Below, in pieces: positions 24,073-32,153 of a stretch of 44,330 bases of DNA. Positions within the stretch are counted from its first letter, which is position 1. Every line of letters starts with the position of its first letter. The notes beneath the pieces are model-generated. The model searched no databases and was not told the origin of the DNA. It saw nothing but the letters and a program-made list of their open reading frames with translations. This stretch comes from Alphaproteobacteria bacterium. GTDB taxonomy: Bacteria > Pseudomonadota > Alphaproteobacteria > Bin95. Position numbers and translations under genes: made by a program. The stretch spans positions 1-44,330 of the forward strand of contig JAJECF010000175.1 of NCBI GenBank assembly GCA_022822125.1, given 5' to 3'.

Positions 24073-25284
24073 GTGAGCCCCTGGCGCCTCTGGGCGGCGG
24101 TCATCGCGCCCTTCGGCCTCGGCTATTTCATGTCCTACCTGCTGCGCGCGGTGAACGCCGTGGTGGTAGCGGACCTGGAGCGCGATGTCGGCGTTTCGGC
24201 CGAGGGGCTCGGGCTGATTACGGCCGCCTATCTGTTCGCCTTCGGCGCGTTCCAACTGCCGCTCGGCGCGCTGCTGGACCGGTTCGGGCCGCGCCGGGTG
24301 CAGGCCTGCCTGCTCCTGGTGTCCGCGGCGGGCTCGCTCCTGTTCGCGGCGGGCGGCTCCGTGGAGGCGCTGGTTGCGGCGCGCCTCCTGATCGGACTCG
24401 GCTTCGCCGGCGGGCTGATGGCGTCCTTCAAGGCCGTGGTGCTCTGGGCGCCGCCTGCGCGCGTGCCGCTGTTCAACTCGCTCGTCATGGTGTTTGGCGG
24501 CTTCGGCGTGCTGGCGGCGACGGAGCCTGCGCATATCGCCGTGGCGGCCTGGGGCTGGCGGGCCGTGTTCGCGGGACTCGGCGGGGCGGTTGCCCTCGCG
24601 GCATCCGCCATCTTCCTGCTGGCCCCGCGCGAGAAGCCGGATATGCTGAGCGCCGGCGGTTTCCGCGCCCAGCTCGCCGGCATCGCGCAGGTCTATCGCG
24701 ACCGCACTTTCTGGAGCCTCGCGCCCATGCTCGCGGGAACCTGCGGCACTCATATCGCGCTCCAGACGCTCTGGGCCGCGCCCTGGCTGCGCGATGTGGG
24801 CGGCCTCGGTCCTGAGCAGACCGCCTCCACGCTCTTTCTGATGGCGGTCGCCTTCATTGCCGGCATCCTGCTCTCGGGCGCGCTCGGCGACTGGGCCAAC
24901 CGGCGGGGCGTCCCGCTGATGGCGGTGGTCGAGGCCATCGCGGTCGTCTTCTTCGCCTCGCTCCTCGCCATCGTGCTGGGCCTCTGGCCGCCCGCCACGG
25001 CGTTCTGGGCGGTGTTCGCCATGACCGGCCAGATGACCATACTCGCCTATGCCTATCTCTCGGCCTATTTCGGCGCCGTGCTGGCGGGCCGCGCCAACAC
25101 GGCGCTCAACCTGCTGGTGTTCCTCGGCGCCTTCGCCATCCAGTACGCTGTCGGCGGCGTGCTGGACTTCTGGACGCCGCAGGACGGCCGCTATCCGGAG
25201 GAGGCCTACCGGACCGCCTTCGGCGGCCTTCTCGCCTTCCAGTTCTTCGCCTGGGCCTGGTACCGCCTGTCTCGGCCGGGATAG
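24073..25284 (+). CDS. Major facilitator superfamily (MFS) transporter
   Basis: The 403-aa inner-membrane protein starts with GTG (24073) after GAGGAGA. It shows about 12 hydrophobic segments in two halves, with the MFS loop motif GALLDRFGPRRVQA after segment 2 and a matching GDWANRRGVP in the second half. It lies 10 bases after the SDR gene, so it probably moves the SDR substrate or product. Substrate unknown. It converges with the next gene, two bases apart. Confidence 0.88.
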   Translation: MSPWRLWAAVIAPFGLGYFMSYLLRAVNAVVVADLERDVGVSAEGLGLITAAYLFAFGAFQLPLGALLDRFGPRRVQACLLLVSAAGSLLFAAGGSVEALVAARLLIGLGFAGGLMASFKAVVLWAPPARVPLFNSLVMVFGGFGVLAATEPAHIAVAAWGWRAVFAGLGGAVALAASAIFLLAPREKPDMLSAGGFRAQLAGIAQVYRDRTFWSLAPMLAGTCGTHIALQTLWAAPWLRDVGGLGPEQTASTLFLMAVAFIAGILLSGALGDWANRRGVPLMAVVEAIAVVFFASLLAIVLGLWPPATAFWAVFAMTGQMTILAYAYLSAYFGAVLAGRANTALNLLVFLGAFAIQYAVGGVLDFWTPQDGRYPEEAYRTAFGGLLAFQFFAWAWYRLSRPG

Positions 25285-25286
25285 GC

Positions 25287-26480
25287 TCAGCTCCTTCCGG
25301 CCCACCGGATCGCCGCATGGGCGCCCGCGCCGAAGACCGCGAAGGCAGCGGTGAGCGGATAGATCGTGCCGTCGAAGCCGAGGCCCGCAACGGCGCCGAG
25401 CGGGATCGAGATGAACGTGGCGAGCGAGGAGACCACCGCTGAGCCCACGCCGGCGATATGGCCGAGCGGCTCCATGGCGAGCGCATTGAGATTGCCGAAA
25501 AGCAGACCGATGCACAGGAAGGCGGCAAGCATATAGGCGGTGAACAGCCACAGGGGAGGTAGCCCCTCGAAGGTGAAGGCCAGTGCCAGAGCGGCTGCCG
25601 AGAGCAGCGCAAGCGCCATGGTCGCCATCCCGGCGAGCTTCTGCATGCCGTGTTTGACCACCAGGCGGCCGTTCGCAAGCGACGCGCCGCCGATGGCGAG
25701 CACCAATGCGGCGAAATAGGCCGGGAACAGCGCGCCGGTGTTGTAGGCGTCCTGGAAGATCTGCTGGGCGGAGGTCAGATAGGCGACGAAGAGTGCGAAC
25801 ACGAAACCCGTGGCAAGCGTGTATCCGAGCGCGGCGCGGATCCTCAGCACTTCCATGACGGCCCCGCCTATGGCGCGCGGGGAGAGCGGGCGGCGGTGCG
25901 CGGGCGCCAGCGTCTCCGGTTGGCGAAGGCCGAACCACAGGAAGGCGACCGCGGCTGCGGCGAGGAAGACGGCGAAGATGGCGCGCCAGCCGCCGAGCGC
26001 CTGTATCCCCTGCCCGAGCGCCGGCGCGACGGCGGGAACGAGGATGAAGACGGCCATCGCGAAGGACAGGAGACGCGCCATCCGCCGGCCTTCATAGAGG
26101 TCGCGCACCAGCGCCATGCTGACGACGCGCGGCCCCGCCGCCCCGAAGCCCTGCAGCACGCGGCCCGCGATCATCGCCTCGAAACTCGGCGCGAAGAGGC
26201 TGAGCAGGCATCCGGCCATGAACAGCAGCAGGCCGGCATGGATGGCGGGCCTGCGCCCGATGCTGTCGGAGAGCGGGCCGAAGACCATCTGGCCGAGGCC
26301 GAGGCCGAGGAACATGGCCGTGACCACGAACTGGACATCGTTGCGGCCGGGCGCCTCCAGGTCGCGCCCGATGGCGGGCAGCGCCGGCAGCATGGCGTCC
26401 GTCGCCAGCGCCACCAGCGCCACCAGCAGCGCGATGAGCGGCACGAATTCGCCGGGGGGAAGGTCCGGCCGCTTCAGCAT
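25287..26480 (-). CDS. Bcr/CflA-type MFS drug efflux transporter
   Basis: The 397-aa 12-segment membrane protein follows the Bcr/CflA plan: LVALVALATDAMLPALPAIGRDL in the first helix, FGPLSDSIGRRPAIHAG as the loop 2-3 motif, RVLQGFGAAGPRVVSMALVRDLYEGRRMARLLS as motif C-like, and FILVPAVAPALGQGI. Such proton-driven pumps export drugs or metabolites such as sulfonamides, bicyclomycin or Cys. It stands alone on the minus strand. The start MLKRPDLPPGE follows the preceding minus gene by 36 bases. Confidence 0.88.
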   Translation of the reverse strand: MLKRPDLPPGEFVPLIALLVALVALATDAMLPALPAIGRDLEAPGRNDVQFVVTAMFLGLGLGQMVFGPLSDSIGRRPAIHAGLLLFMAGCLLSLFAPSFEAMIAGRVLQGFGAAGPRVVSMALVRDLYEGRRMARLLSFAMAVFILVPAVAPALGQGIQALGGWRAIFAVFLAAAAVAFLWFGLRQPETLAPAHRRPLSPRAIGGAVMEVLRIRAALGYTLATGFVFALFVAYLTSAQQIFQDAYNTGALFPAYFAALVLAIGGASLANGRLVVKHGMQKLAGMATMALALLSAAALALAFTFEGLPPLWLFTAYMLAAFLCIGLLFGNLNALAMEPLGHIAGVGSAVVSSLATFISIPLGAVAGLGFDGTIYPLTAAFAVFGAGAHAAIRWAGRS

Positions 26481-26516
26481 CGGCGCGGCCTCAATCCATT
26501 CAGGGCACCACAGTCC

Positions 26517-27230
26517 TTACGGCTCGACAGGCCGGTCTGCCGGCCGCGCCTGCCGCATGTCCAGCAGCAGCCGGTCGAGCAGGGCGTCCAGCTCCCCGTA
26601 GCGCCGCCGCGCCGCGAGCGCCAACGCTTCGAGCATGAGGGCCGGGGTCGCGCCGGGCAGCACGATGCTCGTTTCCGCGGGCGCGGGGCCGCCCGGCGCC
26701 TGCAAATCCAGGAACGCCAGCTCGTCGCGGTCGTTTTCGGACATGTCGAGCCGCCACATCTCCGTGACGCCCAGATCCCGGTAAAAGGACGGCTTGCTGC
26801 GGTCGGCATGGCTGCGCTCGACTTCCAGCACCAGATCGGGCGGCGTTTCGCGGGCGAACCGGTCCAGCGCCTCATTGCCTTCCTCGACCGCAGCAAGATA
26901 ACGCCGAACCTTCAGGCCGACATAATAGCACGCATCGGGTTCGGCTTCCCTGTCGCCGGGGCCGCGGAATCGCGTCGATCCCAGGCCTTGGACGGGGAAG
27001 CCCTTGCGGTCGAGCGACATCATGACAAGGTCCGAACTGGATGACCGGTTCTCATGCGACGCCGAGGGCGCCATGAACGAAATCGATCCCGTCACGGGGT
27101 CGATAAAGACCCGCTTGAAACGCTCGCTCCAGTCGATCCGCGCCAGGTCCCGGAAGCAGTCGGGAGGAACCTGCAGGCTCATGAACCGCGACCCCATCCT
27201 TCCGGTGCTGGTCTCGAAAAGATACGCCAT
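26517..27230 (-). CDS. Uma2-family (DUF820) PD-(D/E)XK-type protein
   Basis: The 237-aa protein starts MAYLFETSTGRMGSRFM after GGGAGG. The Uma2 core is visible: FIDPVTGSISFMAPSASHE, REAEPDACYYVG and TPPDLVLEVERSHADRSKPSFYRDLGVTEMWRLD, where the Asp of PPDLVLEVE and its Glu are the putative nuclease residues. Uma2 proteins are numerous in cyanobacteria and some other bacteria, often with mobile or TA-like character; their role is not settled. It ends in a polar Arg-rich tail. Confidence 0.75.
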   Translation of the reverse strand: MAYLFETSTGRMGSRFMSLQVPPDCFRDLARIDWSERFKRVFIDPVTGSISFMAPSASHENRSSSSDLVMMSLDRKGFPVQGLGSTRFRGPGDREAEPDACYYVGLKVRRYLAAVEEGNEALDRFARETPPDLVLEVERSHADRSKPSFYRDLGVTEMWRLDMSENDRDELAFLDLQAPGGPAPAETSIVLPGATPALMLEALALAARRRYGELDALLDRLLLDMRQARPADRPVEP

Positions 27231-27304
27231 GACGCCGCCTCCCGCTCGCGGGCCTTGCGCCATGCTACCCCTGCGATGCACCGCTGTCATCGACCGGGAT
27301 GGGT

Positions 27305-28051
27305 TCAGGGCAGGTAGGCCCCCCCGTTCACATGGATGGTCGCGCCGGTGATATAGGCGCTTGTCGGCTGGCAGAGATGCACGACCGTCTCGGCCACTTC
27401 CTCCGGGCGGCCCTGGCGGCCGACGGCGATGGGCACGGCGCTCGCCTGTTCGGGGCGCAGCCCGCCCGGATCGCGCACCGTGTCGATCAGGCCGGGCACC
27501 ACGCAATTGACGGTGATGCCGTGGGGGCCGAACTCCTTCGCCAACCCCTTGGTGAAGCCGACCAGCCCCGCCTTGGCGGCCGTGACCTGGGCGCGCTCCG
27601 CCATGCCCATATGCGCCGAGACGCCGCCCATATTGACGATCCGCCCCCAACCCCTGGCCTGCATGAAGGGCAGCGCCGCGCGGGCGCAGAGATAGGCGCC
27701 TTCGAGGATGACCGCCTGCGCCTCGCGCCAGTCCGCGAGCGTCGATTGCAGGAAGGGCACATGGCGGCGGATGGCGGCGTTGTTGACCAGGATATCGACC
27801 GGGCCCGCCGCCTCGGCCATCGCTGCGACGGCGGCCTCGTCGGTCACATCCGCCATATGCAGCGAGGCGGAGCCGCCCGCCGCCTCGACCGCCGCCACCA
27901 CTGCGCGCGCGGCGTCCTCGGCCCGCCGCGTGTTGACGCAGACATGCGCGCCCTCGCGCGCGAGCCGCAGGCAGATTTCGCGGCCGATATTGCGGCTCGC
28001 GCCGGTGACGAGGGCGGTTTTTCCCGAAAGGGGCCCGCCGCTTACTGGCAT
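27305..28051 (-). CDS. SDR-family protein lacking the catalytic Ser and Tyr
   Basis: The 248-aa Rossmann protein keeps the cofactor motif TGASRNIG (16-23) and NNAA (90-93), but the active site is changed: the catalytic Ser region reads NMGGVSAH (G142-G143 instead of NISS) and the YxxxK motif reads VTAAK, Val156 in place of Tyr with Lys160 kept. The DNA codon is GTC, so this is not one base away from Tyr. The protein may bind NAD(P) without classical SDR catalysis or use another residue; SDR branches with such a site exist. It overlaps the nrdA stop by 10 bases and is probably read through from nrdA. Confidence 0.85.
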   Translation of the reverse strand: MPVSGGPLSGKTALVTGASRNIGREICLRLAREGAHVCVNTRRAEDAARAVVAAVEAAGGSASLHMADVTDEAAVAAMAEAAGPVDILVNNAAIRRHVPFLQSTLADWREAQAVILEGAYLCARAALPFMQARGWGRIVNMGGVSAHMGMAERAQVTAAKAGLVGFTKGLAKEFGPHGITVNCVVPGLIDTVRDPGGLRPEQASAVPIAVGRQGRPEEVAETVVHLCQPTSAYITGATIHVNGGAYLP

Positions 28052-29922
28052 GCGAGGCACTCTTCGTAATCGACCCGGAACAGCGCCTCGTCCTGCCGCG
28101 CCACGCGCTTGCCGCCCACCGCCTCGGCGCGCTGGAGCGATTTCGAGCGGCAGTAATAGAGGCTCTTGAGGCCGCGCTTCCACGCCATCATGTGCAGGCC
28201 GTGCAGGTCCCGCTTGTGGATGTCGGCGGGCAGGAAGAGGTTGACCGACTGGGCCTGGTCCACCATCGGCGCGCGCTCTGCGGCAAGGTCCACGATCCAG
28301 CGCTGGTCGAGCTCGAACGCCGTCTTGAACACGGCCTTCTGGTCGTCGGTCAGGAAGTCGAGATGCTGCACCGAGCCTTCATTGACCGTGATCGAGGACC
28401 AGGTGTCCTCATCGTTGCGGCCGGCCTCCTCCAGCACGGCCTCCAGATACCGGTTGCGCACGGCGAAGGAGCCGGAGAGCGTCTTGTGGGTGTAAGCGTT
28501 GGCCGCAACCGGCTCGATGCCGGGCGAAGCGCCGCCGCAGATGATCGAGATCGACGCGGTCGGCGCGATCGCAGTCTTGTTGGAGAAGCGCTCGCCGAGG
28601 CTGAAATCGGCGGCGTCCGGGCAGGGGCCGCGTTCGTCCGCCAACCGCTTGGACGCCGCGTCGGTGTCCGCCTGGATACGGGAGAAGATGCGCCGGTTCC
28701 AGACCGACGCCATGACCGATTCGAAGGGCACGCCCAGGCCTTGCAGGAAGCTGTGGAAGCCCATGACGCCGAGCCCCACCGAACGCTCGCGCATCGCTGC
28801 ATAGGCCGCGGAGCGCATGGACTCCGGCGCGTTGTGGATGAAGTCCTGCAGCACATTGTCGAGGAAACGCATCACATCCTCGATGAAACCGGGCGCGTCC
28901 TCCCATTCCAGATAGCGCTCGAGGTTCAGCGAGGAGAGGCAGCACACGGCCGTGCGCTCGCCGCCGCGGTGGTCGGGGCCGGTCGGCAGCACGATTTCCG
29001 CGCAGAGATTCGAGGTCTTGACCTCCAGCCCCGCCAGCTTGTGGTGCTCGGGCCGGGCGCGGTTCACATGGTCGATGAAGATGAGATAGGGCTCGCCGGT
29101 CTCGATCCGCGCGGTCAGAATGCGGATCCAGAGGTCGCGGGCGCGGATGCGGCGCTGCACGCTGTGGTCGCGCGGGCTGACGAGCGGCCATTCCTCGTCC
29201 GCCTCGACCGCGCGCATGAAGGCGTCCGGCACCAGAACGCCGTGATGCAGGTTGAGAGCCTTGCGGTTCGGATCGCCGCCGGTGGGCCGGCGCAACTCCA
29301 CGAACTCCTCGATTTCCGGGTGGCCCGCCTGCATATAGACCGCCGCAGAGCCGCGCCGGAGGCTGCCCTGGCTGATGGCGAGGGTCAGCGAATCCATGAC
29401 GCGCACGAAGGGAATGACGCCCGAGGTGCGCCCGTTCTGCCCGACCTTCTCGCCGATGGAGCGCAGATTGCCCCAATAGCTGCCGATGCCGCCGCCGCGC
29501 GCCGCCAGCCAGACATTCTCCGTCCAGAGCCCGACGATTCCCTCCAGGCTGTCATCCGCCTCGTTCAGGAAGCAGGAGATCGGCAGGCCGCGCTTCGTGC
29601 CCCCATTGGAGAGCACGGGCGTGGCCGGCATGAACCAGAGTTTGGAGATATAGTCGTAAAGCCGCTGGGCATGCGCGCTGTCATCGGCGAAATGCCCGGC
29701 GACGCGGGCGAACAGGTCCTGCCAGGATTCGCCCGGCATGAGGTAGCGGTCTTCCAGCGTCTCCTTGCCGAATTTCGTCAGCAGATCGTCGCGGCTGCGG
29801 TCGAGCGCGACGCGAATGCCGCGTTCGTTCTGATAGACCTCATGGGCGCGCAGGCCACGCAGCAGCGGTGCGGCGCTGTCCGCTGCGCGATCCCGAAGCT
29901 CCAATGCGCCTGCGCCGTCCAT
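28042..29922 (-). CDS. nrdA: Ribonucleoside-diphosphate reductase, alpha (catalytic) subunit
   Basis: The 626-aa class I-type reductase subunit makes deoxyribonucleotides. Active-site parts are all present: C117 (PISCFLN), N305-C307-E309 (SNLCAEI), C327/C328 (AVCCLSSLNL), the radical-path Tyr pair in LKSLYYCRSKS, and the C-terminal redox pair C622-C625 (ECLACQ). There is no N-terminal ATP-cone: conserved sequence begins within about 40 residues, so dATP overall inhibition is not expected from this chain. The ATG at 29922 follows GGAGGCGAAGT. No beta-subunit gene (nrdB) is in the window, so the partner must be elsewhere. A NrdR-box-like site lies upstream. Confidence 0.93.
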   Translation of the reverse strand: MDGAGALELRDRAADSAAPLLRGLRAHEVYQNERGIRVALDRSRDDLLTKFGKETLEDRYLMPGESWQDLFARVAGHFADDSAHAQRLYDYISKLWFMPATPVLSNGGTKRGLPISCFLNEADDSLEGIVGLWTENVWLAARGGGIGSYWGNLRSIGEKVGQNGRTSGVIPFVRVMDSLTLAISQGSLRRGSAAVYMQAGHPEIEEFVELRRPTGGDPNRKALNLHHGVLVPDAFMRAVEADEEWPLVSPRDHSVQRRIRARDLWIRILTARIETGEPYLIFIDHVNRARPEHHKLAGLEVKTSNLCAEIVLPTGPDHRGGERTAVCCLSSLNLERYLEWEDAPGFIEDVMRFLDNVLQDFIHNAPESMRSAAYAAMRERSVGLGVMGFHSFLQGLGVPFESVMASVWNRRIFSRIQADTDAASKRLADERGPCPDAADFSLGERFSNKTAIAPTASISIICGGASPGIEPVAANAYTHKTLSGSFAVRNRYLEAVLEEAGRNDEDTWSSITVNEGSVQHLDFLTDDQKAVFKTAFELDQRWIVDLAAERAPMVDQAQSVNLFLPADIHKRDLHGLHMMAWKRGLKSLYYCRSKSLQRAEAVGGKRVARQDEALFRVDYEECLACQ

Positions 29923-29970
29923 ACTTCGCCTCCACACACACACAACAACTACGCAATTTTTGACCATTGC

Positions 29971-29986
29971 CTACAACATCTTGTGG
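29971..29986 (-). promoter_or_regulatory. Candidate NrdR box upstream of nrdA
   Basis: On the minus strand CCACAAGATGTTGTAG fits the NrdR consensus acaCwAtATaTwGtgt at 11 of 16 positions, including every strongly conserved core base. It ends about 50 bases before the nrdA start. NrdR boxes usually come in pairs 31-32 bases apart; a weaker half-matching site follows at about that distance, so the pair is only partly convincing. A -10-like TATACT (minus, 30013-30018) lies upstream. Confidence 0.5.
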
Positions 29987-30139
29987 GTCATGGCCGCAAC
30001 GAACGAACCTTCAGTATAACAATAGACGGCGGTGATGCACACGGAAAAGTGAAGACCGCGCCCGGCCGGAGCGCTGGCGCGAGGTCTCCCGGGACTGTAA
30101 CCTGACGCCGGGCGTCTCGGAAAAAGGGGTTTCCGGGTT

Positions 30140-30517
30140 ATGCGAATACGGGGACTTGCCGTCGCGGCGGCGCTGTTGGCCGGCATGGCTTCGCCGGCGA
30201 CCGCAGACGGTGCGGACGGCGCGAAGCTGTTCAAGCAGAAATGCACCGTCTGCCACCGGCTCGACGACAGCGGCAAGAAGAAGGTCGGCCCCAATCTCTG
30301 GGGCGTGGTCGGCCGGCCCATCGCCTCGGCGCCGGGCTTCAAATATTCCAAGGGGCTGGGCAAGCATAAGGACAAGACCTGGACCGAAGAGAATCTGGAC
30401 GCTTGGCTCACCAAGCCGCGGGCGTTCGCCAAGGGCACGCGCATGGCATTTCCGGGCTTCAGGAAGGCCGAACAGCGCGCCGCCGTCATCGCTTTTCTGA
30501 GGAGTGCGGTTGAATGA
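30140..30517 (+). CDS. Exported c-type cytochrome (class I)
   Basis: The 125-aa periplasmic electron carrier has a signal peptide (MRIRGLAVAAALLAGMASPATA), the haem motif CTVCH (C35, C38, H39), GPNLWGVVGRP as in mitochondrial-like/c2-type cytochromes, and the distal ligand M102 in GTRMAFPG. The pattern KTWTEENLDAWLTKP also fits this family. An AAGGGG stands in front of the ATG at some distance. The stop overlaps the next gene by four bases (ATGA), so it forms an operon with two other exported proteins. Confidence 0.92.
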   Translation: MRIRGLAVAAALLAGMASPATADGADGAKLFKQKCTVCHRLDDSGKKKVGPNLWGVVGRPIASAPGFKYSKGLGKHKDKTWTEENLDAWLTKPRAFAKGTRMAFPGFRKAEQRAAVIAFLRSAVE

Positions 30518-30930
30518 GGGCATTGCTGGCGGGAATTCTGGCGCTGGCCTGCGTTTCCGGAGCGCAGGCCGCGACGCCGGAGCGCGTCCGTATTGCGGGC
30601 GAGGTTATCGACACATGGTGCTATGTCACGGAGATCATGTTCGCCGAGGGCACGGCGCACCACCAGTGCGCGGTCTGGTGCGCGGTCGGCGGCATCCCGG
30701 TGAGCGTCAAGGGGGATGACGGCGAGGTCTATATGGTGCTCCGCATCGAGGATGAGGACCCGGTGGACAATCCGCGCGTCATCGACATCCAGACCCACCG
30801 GGTGACGGTGGACGGCGACCTCTACAAGCGTGACGGCGTCAACTACCTGATCGTGACGCAGGTCGCCGAGGATGGCGGCGTGGTCAATCTGACCCATGAA
30901 GAATACGGCATCATGCCGTGGGGGGAGTGA
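30514..30930 (+). CDS. Exported protein with conserved-looking Cys/His cluster, unknown function
   Basis: The 138-aa protein has a signal peptide (MRALLAGILALACVSGAQA). The mature part has a compact set of possible metal or redox residues: C36 in DTWCYVTE, H49-H50 and C52 in HHQC, and C56 in AVWCAVGGIPV. A beta-rich domain follows (MVLRIEDED, RVTVDGDLYKRDGVNYLIVTQV). The spacing suggests a metal site, perhaps copper, or a disulfide; this is inference. It overlaps the cytochrome gene, so it may accept electrons from, or help assemble, the same system. I do not recognise a named family. Confidence 0.75.
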   Translation: MRALLAGILALACVSGAQAATPERVRIAGEVIDTWCYVTEIMFAEGTAHHQCAVWCAVGGIPVSVKGDDGEVYMVLRIEDEDPVDNPRVIDIQTHRVTVDGDLYKRDGVNYLIVTQVAEDGGVVNLTHEEYGIMPWGE

Positions 30931-30935
30931 GCGCC

Positions 30936-31448
30936 ATGCGTATCCTGTCCGCTATCGCCGGCCTGGCGCTGATGGCCGGCCCTGCGCTCGCCGCCGAGGA
31001 ATGGGGCATCGAGCATGAGGAGAAGGCGCGGCTGACCGTCACCGTGGTCGATATCGCCTGCGAACTCACCGGCGACTGCCCGGAGAATTGCGGCGGCGGC
31101 AAGCGCCAGCTCGGCCTCGTGACCGAGGAGGGCCGGCTCATCCCGGCGGCGAAGAATTTCGAGCCCTTCGCCGGCGCAGTCGTCGATCTGCTGGCCTTCT
31201 GCGGCCGCAAGACCGTGGTGGACGGGCTGCTGATCGAGAACCCGAAGCTACCCATGTTCGCCGTCCAGTTCAAGAAATCCGCCGATCCCGAGGGGGACTG
31301 GGCGCGCGGCAACTGGTTCGGCAAGGAGTGGGAGAAAGCGAATCCGGGCAAGGAGGCGGGTCAGTGGTTCCGCCACGATGCGCGCATTCTCGCCAAAATC
31401 GAGCGCACCGGAAAACTCGGCGTAGCCGGGCTCGAGCTCAAGGAATAG
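30936..31448 (+). CDS. Exported protein with four Cys, unknown function
   Basis: The 170-aa protein has a signal peptide (MRILSAIAGLALMAGPALAA) followed by VTVVDIACELTGDCPENCGGGKRQLGLVTEEGRLIPAAKN. Cys at 42, 48, 52 and 89 could bind a metal or form disulfides. The fold after LTVTVVDI looks beta-rich, with a WFGKEWEKANPGKEAGQWFRHDARI stretch. GGGGGAG lies nine bases ahead of the ATG. It is the last gene of the cytochrome operon and overlaps the 3' end of the opposing metallo-hydrolase gene by 11 bases. Function unknown. Confidence 0.75.
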   Translation: MRILSAIAGLALMAGPALAAEEWGIEHEEKARLTVTVVDIACELTGDCPENCGGGKRQLGLVTEEGRLIPAAKNFEPFAGAVVDLLAFCGRKTVVDGLLIENPKLPMFAVQFKKSADPEGDWARGNWFGKEWEKANPGKEAGQWFRHDARILAKIERTGKLGVAGLELKE

Positions 31449-32092
31449 GCGGCGCGCCGTCGCCGACGAAGGGGTTGCCGGCCCGCTCGGCGGCGAAGGT
31501 GGACATCGGCCCGTGGCCCGGCAGGAAGGCGATGTCGGAGCCGAGCGGCCAGAGCTTCGTTCGGATCGAGCGGATGAGCGCCGCATGGTCGCCGCCCGGC
31601 AGGTCCGTGCGCCCGACCGAGCCCTGGAACAGCACGTCGCCCACCAGGGCGAGCTTCGAGGGCCGGTGGAAGAAGATCACATGGCCCGGCGTGTGGCCGG
31701 GGCAGTGGCGCACTTCCAGCACAAGGTCGGAGACCGTCACCTCGTCGCCCTCGTCGAGCCAGCGCGCGGGCTCGAAGGCGAGCGCGGGCCCGAAGCCCAG
31801 CTGCGCCGCCTGCTCCGACAGCCCCTCGATCAGGAACCGGTCGGCCTCGTGCGGGCCCTCGATCGGCACGCCCAGTTCGGCGGCGAGCGCGCCCGCGCCG
31901 GCGGCGTGATCGACATGGCCGTGGGTCAGCAGGATCCTCTCGACCGTCACCCCCGCCTGCCCGATGGCGGCCCGGATGCGCGGCAGGTCCCCGCCGGGGT
32001 CCACCACCGCGCCCGCCATGGTCGCCTCGGACCAGACGATGGCGCAGTTCTGCTGAAGGCGTGACCGGAACGACCTGTCCCTTGAGGCCCAT
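31438..32092 (-). pseudogene. Metallo-beta-lactamase-fold hydrolase (glyoxalase II/YcbL-like), frameshifted
   Basis: The zinc site is complete in one frame: THGHVDH, HCPGHTPGH, GDVLFQGSVGR and LPGHGP. The natural N-terminus is in another frame: ATG at 32092 after GAGGGGAGA gives MGLKGQVVPVTP, which in relatives continues FQQNC. Here the bases after CCT read TCAGCAGAAC, two bases short, so the frame is lost at about 32056; the downstream frame resumes as QQNCAIVWSEATMAGAVVDPGG. The downstream frame is also open back to an ATG at 32157 that overlaps the RES toxin stop (GGAATGA) and has GGAGG beside it, so a chimeric 239-aa product with a new 38-residue head is possible. A sequencing error is an alternative. 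Confidence 0.75.
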
Positions 32093-32153
32093 GCGAAGCG
32101 TCTCCCCTCTGCGGCGGCGGCACTATAGCGCCGTGCGCCCCGGTATCCTCGTG

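Noticed and set aside
29932..29948. Phase-variable CA repeat controlling nrdA translation
   Set aside because: The run lies upstream of the SD, not between SD and ATG, and is short; an essential gene is an unlikely target for phase variation. Kept only as a remark.
28192..30105. Long plus-strand frame opposite nrdA
   Set aside because: It is antisense to a gene with every catalytic residue of a ribonucleotide reductase.
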